Below, piece after piece: positions 1 to 10,649 of a stretch of 64,000 nt of DNA. The DNA is taken from the NCBI GenBank assembly GCA_914767715.1, contig OU612071.1, forward strand, positions 18,408,948 through 18,472,947, written 5' to 3'. A program made the position numbers and the translations under genes. The notes beneath the pieces are model-generated. The model searched no databases. It had not been told where the DNA came from and saw only the letters and a list, made by a program, of their open reading frames with translations. Positions within the stretch are counted from its first letter, which is position 1. The number at the start of each line of letters is the position of its first letter. Origin of the DNA: Membranipora membranacea (taxonomy: Eukaryota > Bryozoa > Gymnolaemata > Cheilostomatida > Membraniporidae).

Positions 1-2055
1 TTTGAAGCTCAAATGGCGTAGATAATTGTATCCTGACGTTGATAAAAGTCACAAGACTAGATATTTTTATGATATTTTATGTAATCAATTTCAATTGGTT
101 TGATTAGCCCTCGAATTTAATTTTGATTGAATAATAAAATATAATAAAAATTGACTGCTTTTTCCATGACACTTCCTGACACCAAATTTCATTGCATTTG
201 ATAGAGTTCACATATATTTTGACACAATTTCATTTGAATTCATTTTGTTTGTAATAGGAACTACTATTTTTGGATTCACTTTTCTTACGAAATATGAGGC
301 AAGTTTTCGTTAACCAAATAAGGTTAGCAAATGCAGTTTTACAGCGGTGATCAAGGGAAGTCACTCTAAAAAATAAAACATAACATACATATAATACATA
401 CACGATAATCATTCATAGTCATAAAAAATATTCTCATGAAATATACCAATAACTATATTGTATTATTTTTTGTTTACATAACAGTTTTGACACGTATAAA
501 GAATTCAACGAAGTGCTTTATGCACACAAATCAACACCAGTCAAGTTTTACATCCTCTGTTGTGTGCTTTTTCCTGATAGCAATTGGAGTGTGACAGAGT
601 AATGAGTCATGTTACAATCCTTATAACATTTGGGCTCAGATGTTCAAGATTGTCTCCCATTTTACCAGCAATTGAGAATATTTATCTCTACAGTAACAAA
701 CCTTCCTGCAGGCCTTCGTGCGCCCCTGTTGCCCTCCCCCCCCCGAGCCCCTGTTGCACCCTCATTGCAACATAATAGTACCAACACAACCCATGCCCCG
801 CCACTTTACAAGTCATAGGTACAGCCCTGCTGCAGATCGTCATCATAGAAATACATCTTGTTATGCAAGGTTTGTCCTGCTTACTTGAGTATCGTTCCAT
901 TACTGCATATAGATAAAGAAGGGGCCCAGTATTTGTGGTGATTGATTTAAGGTAAGGCCACACGTTCAATGCAAATTTCTACTTATTCTTGCAAATTTAA
1001 TTTCGTACTAATGTCCACCTGCCACACATGATTCTCATCTCCCAAAATTGTATGAGCCGATCCTCCTGCGCCAATACGAACCATTGGCCTAACAGTGATA
1101 TGAAATAGAAAGATTTATACCAAGGAGAGGCTGTTACTCGTTGTTTATACCAACCGCCCAGTGATTCAGCTTCTATGTATGCCTCAACCATCTCCTAATA
1201 ATTGTTTCAATTTGATACTCATAATTCACTGTATCCCTTCCCCTCTTACTCAAGGTCCAAAATTGAATGAGAAACTCTACATATTGATCATCCACTCCAT
1301 CTTTTTACCAAAGTTGTGTTTGCATAGATATAACCTTGACTTTTCAATCAAAACAGGCAGCCACTCAGATAGCATTTTGTGAAAATTTATACTATCTGGT
1401 TACGTGCATTGTTAACATACAACGTTCCACAAATTGTGGGCATACCAATCCGAACGAAAGTTTACGTGAAATTTACTCCTAATTGTGAGAAAATAACCCC
1501 ATATGACTTCACTTGTAGACAGATTTTTCTTTTGGTTCTACTAACAAGAAAATTCAGTGACAAGTTTATGACATGGCAGTCTAGAACCCTATATGTTTCA
1601 ACTCTGGCTTAAGATGTTTGCTATTGAATTGTGTTAAATGCAGATGAGAAGTCCCAAAAGTAAACATCACATATAGCATACGAGGCGTTCTGGTCTATAA
1701 CGTAAGTGACACTTTCAGGACCTGTATAGGGTAAACTGGCTAGCTCTGTATGCAACTATTGCCATGGGTAGTGGTTGGTCATGTATTGCTATAGAAGAAT
1801 TTGGAAAGACGCATCGTGATGGTGTGACGTGTTTCAATTCCTTATTTTGCCAGACAGTTATGGTTTCCCATAGTTTTACAAGTTTGGCAAGCATTCATTA
1901 TTCCCTCCATAATAAACAAAATATGATTTTTCACAAAATAACAATAATAACTAGCTTTATCAACAGAGATCATAACAAAATGAATACAACCCTGAAGTTA
2001 ATTAATGGATATTCAATAGTTGACATTTGGCCTTGTGATGGGGGATCTTGTGCAC
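1..2055. other. Left flank segment X of the peptide unit, no gene
   Basis: This segment recurs at about 18673-20438, 29192-30954, and inverted at 7880-9420 and 38261-40325. It has a C-homopolymer at about 735-742 whose length varies between copies. Reading frames in it are short and change between copies, so no gene is called. Copies 1 and 5 share extra sequence (about 1245-1555 here, 38765-39065 there) that copies 2, 3 and 4 lack, which supports the alpha/beta grouping. Confidence 0.6.
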
Positions 2056-2063
2056 TATATAAG
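2056..2063 (+). promoter_or_regulatory. TATA box of peptide gene copy 1
   Basis: TATATAAG lies 76 bases before the start codon. About 30 bases downstream is the initiator-like ACAGTCAT, giving an expected transcript start near 2086-2088 and a 5' UTR of about 50 bases. The same box and spacing occur in all five copies. Confidence 0.75.
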
Positions 2064-2138
2064 CTGGTTTTGCAGGCTCAACACAGTCATCATCTAAATC
2101 AGCAGTCGAGCAGATAGAGATATTTCAGCTTCTTCACC

Positions 2139-2636
2139 ATGGCACGATTCATATTGATGGTTATTGCTTGCCTGTTCATGGCCGCTGTTGGTGAGAATAC
2201 TTTAATAATTTATAGTTATTGTAATATGACGACTACAGTATTAATTATTCATGTGAACTATGTTCTGTTTTATCGATTAAGAATGTTTCAAACTATTTAA
2301 AATGTGATTTTGTTAATTAATAATTGTAACTTGATAAATCACAAAGAAGAAATCTCAGACTTCGAGATAACAAAGTCAAGAACTAGTTGAGAATTTAAAC
2401 AAAATTTGCAAACGTGACATAAAACAATTCATGATCGTTTAAATGCTTATCATATTCTTTTAATTTTTTCAGTTGCTGCTGTCACAAAAGCAGAATGCGA
2501 GGAATATGACACTGCGGGTGGTGAACAGTGTGTGCGAAGTAAAGACTGCAACGGCTACGGCGACAATAATAGCTACTGCTGTACAGATTGCAAAGTTAAT
2601 GTTTGTATGCCTGATTGGATTTGCCACTACGACTAA
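2139..2636 (+). CDS. Secreted 8-cysteine peptide, copy 1
   Basis: Two coding exons, 2139-2190 and 2473-2636, separated by a GT-AG intron of 282 bases in phase 1, encode 71 residues. The first 20 or so residues (MARFILMVIACLFMAAV plus the start of exon 2) form a typical signal peptide, so the product should be secreted. The mature part of about 50 residues has eight cysteines at 26, 37, 43, 53, 54, 57, 62 and 68, spaced C-x10-C-x5-C-x9-CC-x2-C-x4-C-x5-C, enough for four disulfides. The start follows a TATA box at the normal distance. A further donor just after the stop (2639) and an acceptor at 2691 suggest a 53-base intron in the 3' UTR. The family is not recognised. The C-x5-C...CC core loosely recalls WAP domains, but the cysteine order differs. 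Antimicrobial, venom-like or signalling roles are all possible. Confidence 0.85.
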
Positions 2637-3586
2637 GAGTAAGTATTTTAAAGTTTCAATATTTTGTTATCTCCATATGTTGCCCATTCAGGACATTACA
2701 ACTATGAAGATTTGCTCAAACCGATAGTATATACCTAAGGGTCTAATATGTGACTGATTCTAGGGCTACTTGGTTTCAGAATTTCGATAGTCTAGACTCT
2801 AGAGTGTCTTAAGAAGGTTGTCTCCAATTGATTAAGTTACGTCGCGTTGTGTCCAATTATTAAGTACGCTGTGTCTAATTATGAACAAAAGGATATTATT
2901 TTTTGTTTCTTAATCTTTGTAATTTAATATAATTCTGACTCTCTGGAATAACTGATTACTCCCTCTCTTTTATTTCCATGACTCAGATCTCTTTGTTGAT
3001 TACAATTTAGAAGGGGGGGGGGGGCGTCGGACAAAGGGGGTGGCAAGAGTCTATCTTGGTCTCTGTCAGCAACAACCCTTTATTAAATTAATGGAAGATG
3101 ACCTCTTAGGCAAGATGCAAAGAATGTTTTTGACCCAGTAAATCTTAAAGCTTCAGCTGTGTTCAAAGGCAATCACAAAGTTCCCATGCATTGATTGGAA
3201 CTCAAAATGAAGTGAATCCCTCACCATCTGAAATGGGATGCTTAAAAAAATTCAAAAAGGTCTACTGCAGTCGACAATTGAACCAGTCTTTGATGCTATC
3301 CACTGTGCTCGGCCCTAATCCAACGAAGGAACACAAACCAATACACAACTAAATTGAACCAATGCTTTTGTTATGATTCCATAGCTCCTCAAGTCGATGT
3401 GAACACAATGAATGGGAACTAAGTGAATGTCAAAGGTTGCTGACGCACGGAAAATTAGACTGAGAACTTCAAAACAACACCAAACAATATGATAGCGACA
3501 CTGTGACTTAAATTAAATGATTTACACCAGGACTTATGATAGCATCAAAGTAGAGAACTGCTTTTTTAGCTTTTCAGCCAAATTGA
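2637..3586. other. 3' flank of peptide gene, shared by all units
   Basis: Contains the possible 3' UTR intron (2639-2691) and exon 3, then a G homopolymer of 12 at 3013-3024. The matching tract is 14 C in copy 2 and 8-9 in the other copies. No other gene is seen. Confidence 0.5.
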
Positions 3587-3819
3587 CTAAAATATATTAT
3601 TATTTGCGTCTTTTAGGTAGTTGATACATCCGCCATCACCGGAACGGACAAGCTGCGCAAGTACTTCACTACTTCCTTCTGAGCTACGAATATGATGAAT
3701 TCCTTTGAACACATCATTTTCTATCATAATCTTAGCTACAAAACAATAAAACTTCATCAAAGAACCCACAGTGATTTTATTTATGAGCTCATGAAGTTGT
3801 AATGAGTACAAAAATAGTG
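3587..3819 (-). CDS. CARD-like single exon, unit 1 (tentative)
   Basis: An open frame of about 77 codons that keeps its frame in units 1, 2 and 5. It could start at an acceptor (GCAG with a C-rich tract before it) at 3820 and ends at TAG 3587-3589. The pattern of a hydrophobic helix, IENDVFKGI, then IRSSEGSSEVLAQLVRSGDG and YLKDAN resembles helices 3 to 6 of CARD/death-fold domains, which mediate signalling contacts in innate immunity. No neighbouring coding exon was found, so this may be a captured gene fragment. It lies tail to tail with the peptide gene. The fold assignment is by eye and uncertain; it may be a chance frame. Confidence 0.3.
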
Positions 3820-4904
3820 CTGCCCCGGCAGGGGGCCATCAGATGTGGCGGCACGAGTCTAGGGGGCTCAGGCTAGCTACACAGTCATGATGACAGACCA
3901 TTTGATTGAAAACCACATCATGAGTAATTGTTGAAGTGCATTTTTTCAGGTTAGTCATTATTGTCAAACATGTGCTGGGGTATGCAGCGGTACGGTCATA
4001 ACCTGGCCATAATGCCGTGGTCAAAATACCATCAGGACAAAATGCGCAGAGAGCATGATATGCCAATGAAAGAAAATCCAGGAAGATATTACCATATATT
4101 GTAATTACTCTGTAAAATATACCAAGGCCCAAATAAAAGTTTGGGAAAACACCAGTTGTTGCAACAGTCAAGAGCCCAGTGGAATCAAAGTCAGGTTGGA
4201 CATAACACCTTTCGGGACAACAAGCCATATCCAGCGCCATTGCCATAAGTCTAAAGAGTTTAGTCGACATAGGTTTATGACTGTCAGTTTCTAAGTGACA
4301 GTAACAATGACAGAAACTGTCATTTTATAGTCTGAGTTTACATCCAAATTGCAATAATACTAACTGTAAGAGACAGAGCACGTATTAGATCCATATTTGT
4401 AAGGTCGGATTATCGCCTACCCTGTATACATGTGTATTATATATATATATCACGATGATTTACAGATTAATGAGTATGGTAAGGGATTCTGGTAAATTTT
4501 AAATAGTCTTTGTTAAAGCCCCAAATAATATAATGTAGAAACCTACCCAATAGGCCTACCAAGATTATTCACTGGCTATTGTTTTGGAATCGGCCAAGCC
4601 ATAGATGGACATGTCGGGTTAATAAATTTGACTAATTTTATGTGTCATTTTACGCCCTATCAGGCCTGTCAAAGAGATCAACACTCTTGTATGACAATCA
4701 AGTTCATGTAGGGTCTTCATGATGGTACCTGGAGATTTAAAAGTTTCAGGTTACAGATAACTCCACACAATAACAAACCAAAACCTGTCAGCCAATCAAA
4801 ACAAAAGCACATGGGTCCATTTTTAAGGGTACAATAATAGTGATACATGAGCAGATAACATCACAGAAGCAAAATCCAACATCACCAATAACGCAGACAA
4901 GGCC
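3820..4904. other. Alpha-specific segment, no gene
   Basis: The part at about 4005-4830 occurs only here and, inverted, at about 35490-36315. The edge against beta units is sharp, at the sequence GTACGGTCATAA. It contains a short AT dinucleotide run near 4437-4452. A minus-strand frame at 3839-4270 is discussed under rejected items. Confidence 0.5.
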
Positions 4905-5201
4905 TCAATGTTGGCCTGTATCCCAGGCTACCAGTGTGCACCAACTCAGCTTCTTATTTCTCAGCACAGACTTAGGAAAACCACTAACTGGGCCTTCCAC
5001 CGTTGGGATTGCAAAAAAAATCATATTATTTATTTGATGCAAATTGGAGTCGGGTCGACCGGCGAGGTATTTCTCTACACGTGGATCTGCCTCAAACTTG
5101 GCCGACCATTGTTTAGCGAAAGGAGTTACGCTCACCACATCTGGTGTGGCTAGTTTAGCAAAATCCATACCACACCATAACCATACATCAGCAAGACCAA
5201 T
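4905..5201 (-). pseudogene. GST C-terminal exon fused to repeat sequence, unit 2
   Basis: The exon starts at an AG acceptor at 5202-5203 and reads GLADVWLWCGMDF, then PFAKQW and YLAGRPD, as in the last helices of a glutathione S-transferase C-terminal domain. In units 3 and 4 the frame stops two codons after NL. Here the sequence jumps after CCAATTT into the unit tail (near 5040), so the frame reads on for about 45 further codons. The preceding GST exon is missing: at about 5683 the sequence runs from the bases before that exon straight into the intron after it. Clearly broken. Confidence 0.7.
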
Positions 5202-5204
5202 CTG

Positions 5205-6111
5205 CAAAATTAAATAATGTTGTTAGGATAATTCTTCTACATGCAGAGAGGCGTGAATCTAAGAAAATTCTTATATGCATTGGAAAAATTGGAGAAAATT
5301 TCTGCATTCACTTGCTTTAGTAATATAGGTGAAGCAATCATATCCCTTTTTCACTGTGGGTCAGAGTTTGGAAAACATAATCAAAGGACTAATAACTAGT
5401 TTGTGGCGATGTGTAGTGACATATTGTGCATATCAAATAACACATAACACAAAACTTCATAAGTACTTCACATTCGTCCTGATCCATACCTCAGGCCAAT
5501 ATGTAGAAATTGTCAATCAATTGCCACCCGTCTTGAATGTAATAGCAGTTAAAAGGAATTCGGACACAAAATTAATCCGCCCGAAGAATTTTGGCCAATG
5601 TACACTACAGTAAGAAAACACATTGACTACGACCCAGGTACTGTATTCTATTTATTTTGATTAGAAGAGATATGTAAAATAGAGCGTAGATATCTTTGTA
5701 TGACGGTCATCATTTCACTAATATTATGACCGTCGTAGATGCATGTTTTTGACTCCGGGTAGTCCAGCTGGCACAGGCGTGCACACAAATATTTAACCAT
5801 TTTAGTTGATATTTTACTGGGCTGCCAAAATTTGCCATGATATAGCTTCCCTCCTGCTTAGGTAGACAAACACACATCATGATGGCAATTTGTTACCAAG
5901 AAACACTTCGCCCCAGGTATAGATTTAGATTATGACCGTACCGCTGCATACCCCAGCACATGTTTGACAATAATGACTAACCTGAAAAAATGCACTTCAA
6001 CAATTACTCATGATGTGGTTTTCAATCAAATGGTCTGTCATCATGACTGTGTAGCTAGCCTGAGCCCCCTAGACTCGTGCCACCACATCTGACGGCCCCC
6101 TGCCGGAGCAG
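5205..6111. other. Beta-specific segment of unit 2, no intact gene
   Basis: Inverted counterpart of 22390-23235. It keeps the GST intron and the short hairpin (GACGGTCAT with its inverse, about 5700-5735) but has lost about 150 bases containing the GST exon, near 5683. Confidence 0.55.
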
Positions 6112-6356
6112 CACTATTTTTGTACTCATTACAACTTCATGAGCTCATAAATAAAATCACTGTGGGTTCTTTGATGAAGTTTTATTGTTTTGTAGCTAAG
6201 ATTATGATAGAAAATGATGTGTTCAAAGGAATTCATCATATTCGTAGCTCAGAAGGAAGTAGTGAAGTACTTGCGCAGCTTGTCCGTTCCGGTGATGGCG
6301 GATGTATCAACTACCTGAAAGACGCAAATAAAAATATATATATAGAATTTGACTGA
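6112..6356 (+). CDS. CARD-like single exon, unit 2 (tentative)
   Basis: Frame-intact copy of the exon at 3587-3819, now on the plus strand. It follows a GCAG acceptor at 6108-6111. The end differs slightly: the stop in the other units is bypassed and the frame runs to TGA at 6354-6356. The core residues (IENDVF, IRSSEGSSEV, RSGDGG) are unchanged. Same caveat about function as for unit 1. Confidence 0.3.
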
Positions 6357-7301
6357 AAAGCTAAGAAAGCAGTTCTCTACTTTGATGCTATCATAAGTCC
6401 TGGTGTAAATCATTTAAGTTAAGTCACAGTGTCGCTATCATATTGTTTGGTATTGTTTTGAAGTTCTCAGTCTAATTTAACGTGCGTCAGCAACCTTTGA
6501 CATTCACTAAGTTCCCATTCATTGTGTTCACATCGACATGAGGAGCTATGGAATCATAGCAAAAGCATTGGTTCAATTTAGTTGCGTATTGGTTTGTGTT
6601 CCTTCGTTGGATTAGGGCCGAGCACAGTGGATAGCATCTAAGACTGGTTCAATTGTCGACTGCAGTAGACCTTTTTAAATTTTTATTAAGCATCCCATTT
6701 CAGATGGTGAGGGATTCACTTCATTTTGAGTTCCAATCAATGCATCGGAACTTAGTGATTGCCTTTGAACACAGTGACACTGAAGCTTTAAGATTTACTG
6801 GGTCAAAAACATTCTTTGCATCTTGCCTAAGAGGTCATCTTCCATTAATTTAATAAAGGGTTGTTGCTGACAGAGACCAAGATAGACTCTTGCCACCCCC
6901 TTTGTCCGACGCCCCCCCCCCCCCCTTCTAAATTGTAATCAACAAAGAGATCTGAGTCATGGAAATAAAAGAGAGGGAGTCATCAATTATTCCAGAGAGT
7001 CAGAATTATATTAAATTACAAAGATTAAGAAACAAAAAATAATATCCTTCTGTTCATAATTAGACACAGCGTACTTAATAATTGGACACAACGCGACGTA
7101 ACTTAATCAATTGGAGACAACGTTCTTAAGACACTCTAGAGTCTAGACTATCGAAATTCTGAAACCATATAGCCCTAGAATCAGTCACATATTGGACCCT
7201 TAGATATATACTATCGGTTTGAGCAAATCTTCATAGTTGTAATGTCCTGAATGGGCAACATATTGAGATAACAAAATATTGAAACTTTAAAATACTTACT
7301 C
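6357..7301. other. 3' flank of peptide copy 2
   Basis: Inverted copy of 2637-3586 with a C homopolymer of 14 at about 6912-6925. No further gene seen. Confidence 0.5.
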
Positions 7302-7796
7302 TTAGTCGTAGTGGCAAATCCAATCAGGCATACAAACATTAACTTTGCAATCTGTACAGCAGTAGCTATTATTGTCGCCGTAGCCGTTGCAGTCTTTACT
7401 TCGCACACACTGCTCACCACCCGCAGTGTCATATTCCTCGCATTCTGCTTTTGTGACAGCAGCAACTGAAAAAATTCAAAGACTATGATAAGCATTTAAA
7501 CGATCATGAATTGTTTTATGTCACGTTTGCAAATTTTGTTTAAATTCTCAACTAGTTCTTGACTATGTTATCTCGAAGTCTGAGATTTCTTCTTTGTGTA
7601 TTATAAATTTACAATTATTTATTAACAAAATCACATTTTAAATAGTTTGAAACATTCTTAGTCGATAAAACAGAACATAGTTCACATGAATAAATACTGT
7701 AGTCGTCAAATTACAATAAATATAAATAATTAAAGTATTCTCACCAACAGCGGCCATGAACAGGCAAGCAATAACCATCAATATGAATCGTGCCAT
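7302..7796 (-). CDS. Secreted 8-cysteine peptide, copy 2
   Basis: Coding exons 7745-7796 and 7302-7465 on the minus strand, with the same splice sites, phase and 71-residue product as copy 1. The only coding difference seen from copy 1 is a silent GAA to GAG at residue 35. All eight cysteines and the signal peptide are kept. The gene is convergent with copy 1, about 4.7 kb away between stop codons. Confidence 0.85.
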
Positions 7797-7871
7797 GGTG
7801 AAGAAGCTGAAATATCTCTATCTGCTCAACTGCTGATTTAGATGATGACTGTGTTGAGCCTGCAAAACCAG

Positions 7872-7879
7872 CTTATATA
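7872..7879 (-). promoter_or_regulatory. TATA box of peptide gene copy 2
   Basis: CTTATATA on the plus strand reads TATATAAG on the minus strand, 76 bases before the start codon, as in copy 1. Confidence 0.75.
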
Positions 7880-9394
7880 GTGCACAAGATCCCCCATCAC
7901 AAGGCCAAATGTCAACTATTGAATATCCATTAATTAACTTCAGGGTTGTATTCATTTTGTTATGATCTCTGTTGATAAAGCTAGTTATTATTGTTATTTT
8001 GTGAAAAATCATATTTTGTTTATTATGGAGGGAATAATGGATGCTTGCCAAACTTGTAAAACTATGGGAAACCATAACTGTCTGGCAAAATAAGGAATTG
8101 AAACACGTCACACCATCACGATGCGTCTTTCCAAATTCTTCTATAGCAATACATCACCAACCACTACCCGTGGCAATAGTTGCATACAGAGCAAGCCAGT
8201 TTACCCTATACAGGTCCTGAACGTGTCACTTACGTTATAGACCAGAATGCCTCGTATGCTATATGTGATGTTTACTTTTGGGACTTCTCATCTGCATTTA
8301 ACACAATTCATTAGCAAACATCTTAAGCCAGAGTTGAAACATAGGGTTCTAGACTGCCATGTCATTAACTTGTCACTGAAGTAGGAGTAAGAGGGGAAGG
8401 GATACAGTGAATTATGAGTATCAAATTGAAACAATTATAAGGAGATGGTTGAGGCATACATAGAAGCTGAATCACTGGGCGGTAGGTATAAACAACGAGT
8501 AACAGCTTCTCCTTGGTATAAATCTTTTTATTTCATATCACTGTTAGGCCTATGGTTCGTATTGGCGCAGGAGGATTGCGCTCATACAATCATGTGTGGC
8601 TGGTTGACATTAGTACGAAATTAAATTTGCAAGAATAAGTAGAAATTTGCATGAGAACGCGTGGCCTTACCTTAATCCAATCACCGCAAATACTGGGCCC
8701 CTTCTTTATCTAAATGCAGTAATGGAACGATACTCAAGTAAGCAGGACAAACCTTGCATAACAAGATGTATTTCTATGATGACGATCTGCAGCAGGGCTG
8801 TACCTATGACTTGTAAAGTGGCGGGGCAAGGGTTGTGTTGGTACTATTATGTTGCAATGAGGGTGCAACAGGGGCTCGGGGGGGAGGGCAACAGGGGCGC
8901 ACGAAGGCCTGCAGGAAGGTTTGTTACTGTAGAGATAAATATTCTCAATTGCTGGTAAAATGGGAGACAATCTGGAACATGTGAGCCCAAATGTTATAAG
9001 GATTGTAACATGACTCATTACTCTGTCACACTCCAATTGCTGTCAGGAAAAAGTACACAACAGAGGATGTAAAACTTGACTGGTGTTGATTTGTGTGCAT
9101 AAAGCACTTCGTTGAATGCTTTATATGTGTCAAAACTGTTATGTAAACAAAAATTAATACAATATAGTTTTTGGTATATTTCATGAGAATATTCTTTATG
9201 ACTATGAATGATTATCTTGTATGTATTATATGTATGTTATGTTTTATTTTTTAGAGTGACTTCCCTTGATCACCGCTGTAAAACTGCATTTGCTAACCTC
9301 ATTTGCTTAACGAAAACTTGCCTCATATTTCGTAAGAAAAGTGAATCCAAAAATAGTAGTTCCTATTACAAACAAAATAAATTAATATGAAATT
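7880..9394. other. Segment X, inverted, unit 2
   Basis: Reverse-complement copy of the segment at the start of the window, ending near 9420 where it passes into the related family Y. No gene supported. Confidence 0.55.
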
Positions 9395-10648
9395 GTGTCA
9401 AAATATATGTGAACTCTATCAAATGCAATGAAATTTGGTGTCAGGGGCGAAGTGTCGCGTAGAAAGCAGTAATTTTTTATTAATAAATCAAGTTAAAGCT
9501 CAAAATCATCAAACCAATTGACAATGATTACATAAAATGTCATAAAAATATCTATTCCTGTGACTTTTACCAACGTCAGGATACAATCGTCTTGCAAAAA
9601 CTAAACTATATTTTTCACAAACAAAAATATGTTCCATATTTTTTGTAGAATGGTGTTGTGACTGTAGATTGACTTTGACAAGTATGACCATCTTCAAACA
9701 GGCAGACAAGTCGACTAAAAACGGAGCGTATACTAGCTCAAACAGAATCAAAAGCTCTGTAAAACTAAATTAAGAATTTTGACAACAACACCTTGTCTAT
9801 TACATCTTTTTTTTCTCCCTATTCCTCTCTGGATCGCAGTGAATTCAGATACCATTTTTTGCAGTCATAAACGTGATAGTATGTCGTTTATTTGTCTCTT
9901 TACTGATGTTTAATGCCTTACAAACTCTTTATATTTTGATGCAATTTAACCAAAATAAAATGTCTTGAAGGGAACAAACCATTTTGTTGTAAATTAAGTT
10001 GACGGAGGAAAAAATAATGTTGTGTCAAAATATATGTCAACTCTATCAAATGCAATGAAATTTGGTGTCAGGGGCGAAGTGTCGCGTAGAAAGCAGTAAT
10101 TTTTTATTAATAAATCAAGTTAAAGCTCAAAATCATCAAACCAATTGACAATGATTACATAAAATGTCATAAAAATATCTATTCCTGTGACTTTTACCAA
10201 CGTCAGGATACAATCGTCTTGCAAAAACTAAACTATATTTTTCACAAACAAAAATATGTTCCATATTTTTTGTAGAATGGTGTTGTGACTGTAGATTGAC
10301 TTTGACAAGTATGACCATCTTCAAACAGGCAGACAAGTCGACTAAAAACGGAGCGTATACTAGCTCAAACAGAATCAAAAGCTCTGTAAAACTAAATTAA
10401 GAATTTTGACAACAACACCTTGTCTATTACATCTTTTTTTTCTCCCTATTCCTCTCTGGATCGCAGTGAATTCAGATACCATTTTTTGCAGTCATAAACG
10501 TGATAGTATGTCGTTTATTTGTCTCTTCACTGATGTTTAATGCCTTACAAACTCTTTATTATTTGATGCAATTTAACCAAAATAAAATGTCTTGAAGGGA
10601 ACAAACCATTTTGTTGTAAATTAAGTTGACGGAGGAAAAAATAATGTC
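9395..10648. repeat. Tandem duplication, two copies of 627 bp (family Y)
   Basis: The sequence starting GTGTCAAAATATATGT at 9395 restarts at 10022 and again, briefly, at 10649, so the period is 627. The two copies differ at only a few positions by eye, which means a recent event. Further single copies of parts of family Y lie at about 13945-14210 and 45930-46625. An 80-codon minus-strand frame is identical in both copies but matches nothing recognised. Confidence 0.9.
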
Positions 10649-10649
10649 G

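Larger units (their letters stand above)
1..9420. repeat. Block A: inverted pair of peptide-gene units (alpha facing beta)
   Basis: Positions 1 to about 5037 and about 5040 to 9420 are two units in opposite orientation. Both hold, from the outside inward, a left flank segment, the peptide gene, a G/C-homopolymer tract and the CARD-like frame. They differ near the centre: the left unit (alpha) has a private segment at about 4005-4830, the right unit (beta) has the GST fragment. The whole block is nearly the reverse complement of about 29160-40500. The left end continues beyond the window, since related units extend about 170 bp further outward. Seen by direct comparison of the sequence; exact identity was not computed. 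Confidence 0.85.

Noticed and set aside
1764-2117. 117-codon plus frame before the peptide gene, recurring in each unit
   Set aside because: It runs over the TATA box and 5' UTR of the peptide gene. It is open only because the DNA is conserved between duplicates.
2473-2727. 84-codon frame over peptide exon 2
   Set aside because: It is a different frame of the same DNA. The spliced frame gives a signal peptide plus eight cysteines; this one gives neither.
3839-4270. 143-codon minus frame, with a shorter version at 36053-36316
   Set aside because: The duplicate has an early stop, and the differences seen in the shared part (second residue and two sites in FYRVITI/FYSVVTI) change amino acids, so nothing protects the reading frame. 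No motif.
1-9420. Block A as one giant transposon or Helitron
   Set aside because: No consistent short TIRs, target duplications, Rep/helicase or integrase gene were found at unit ends; segmental duplication explains the layout.
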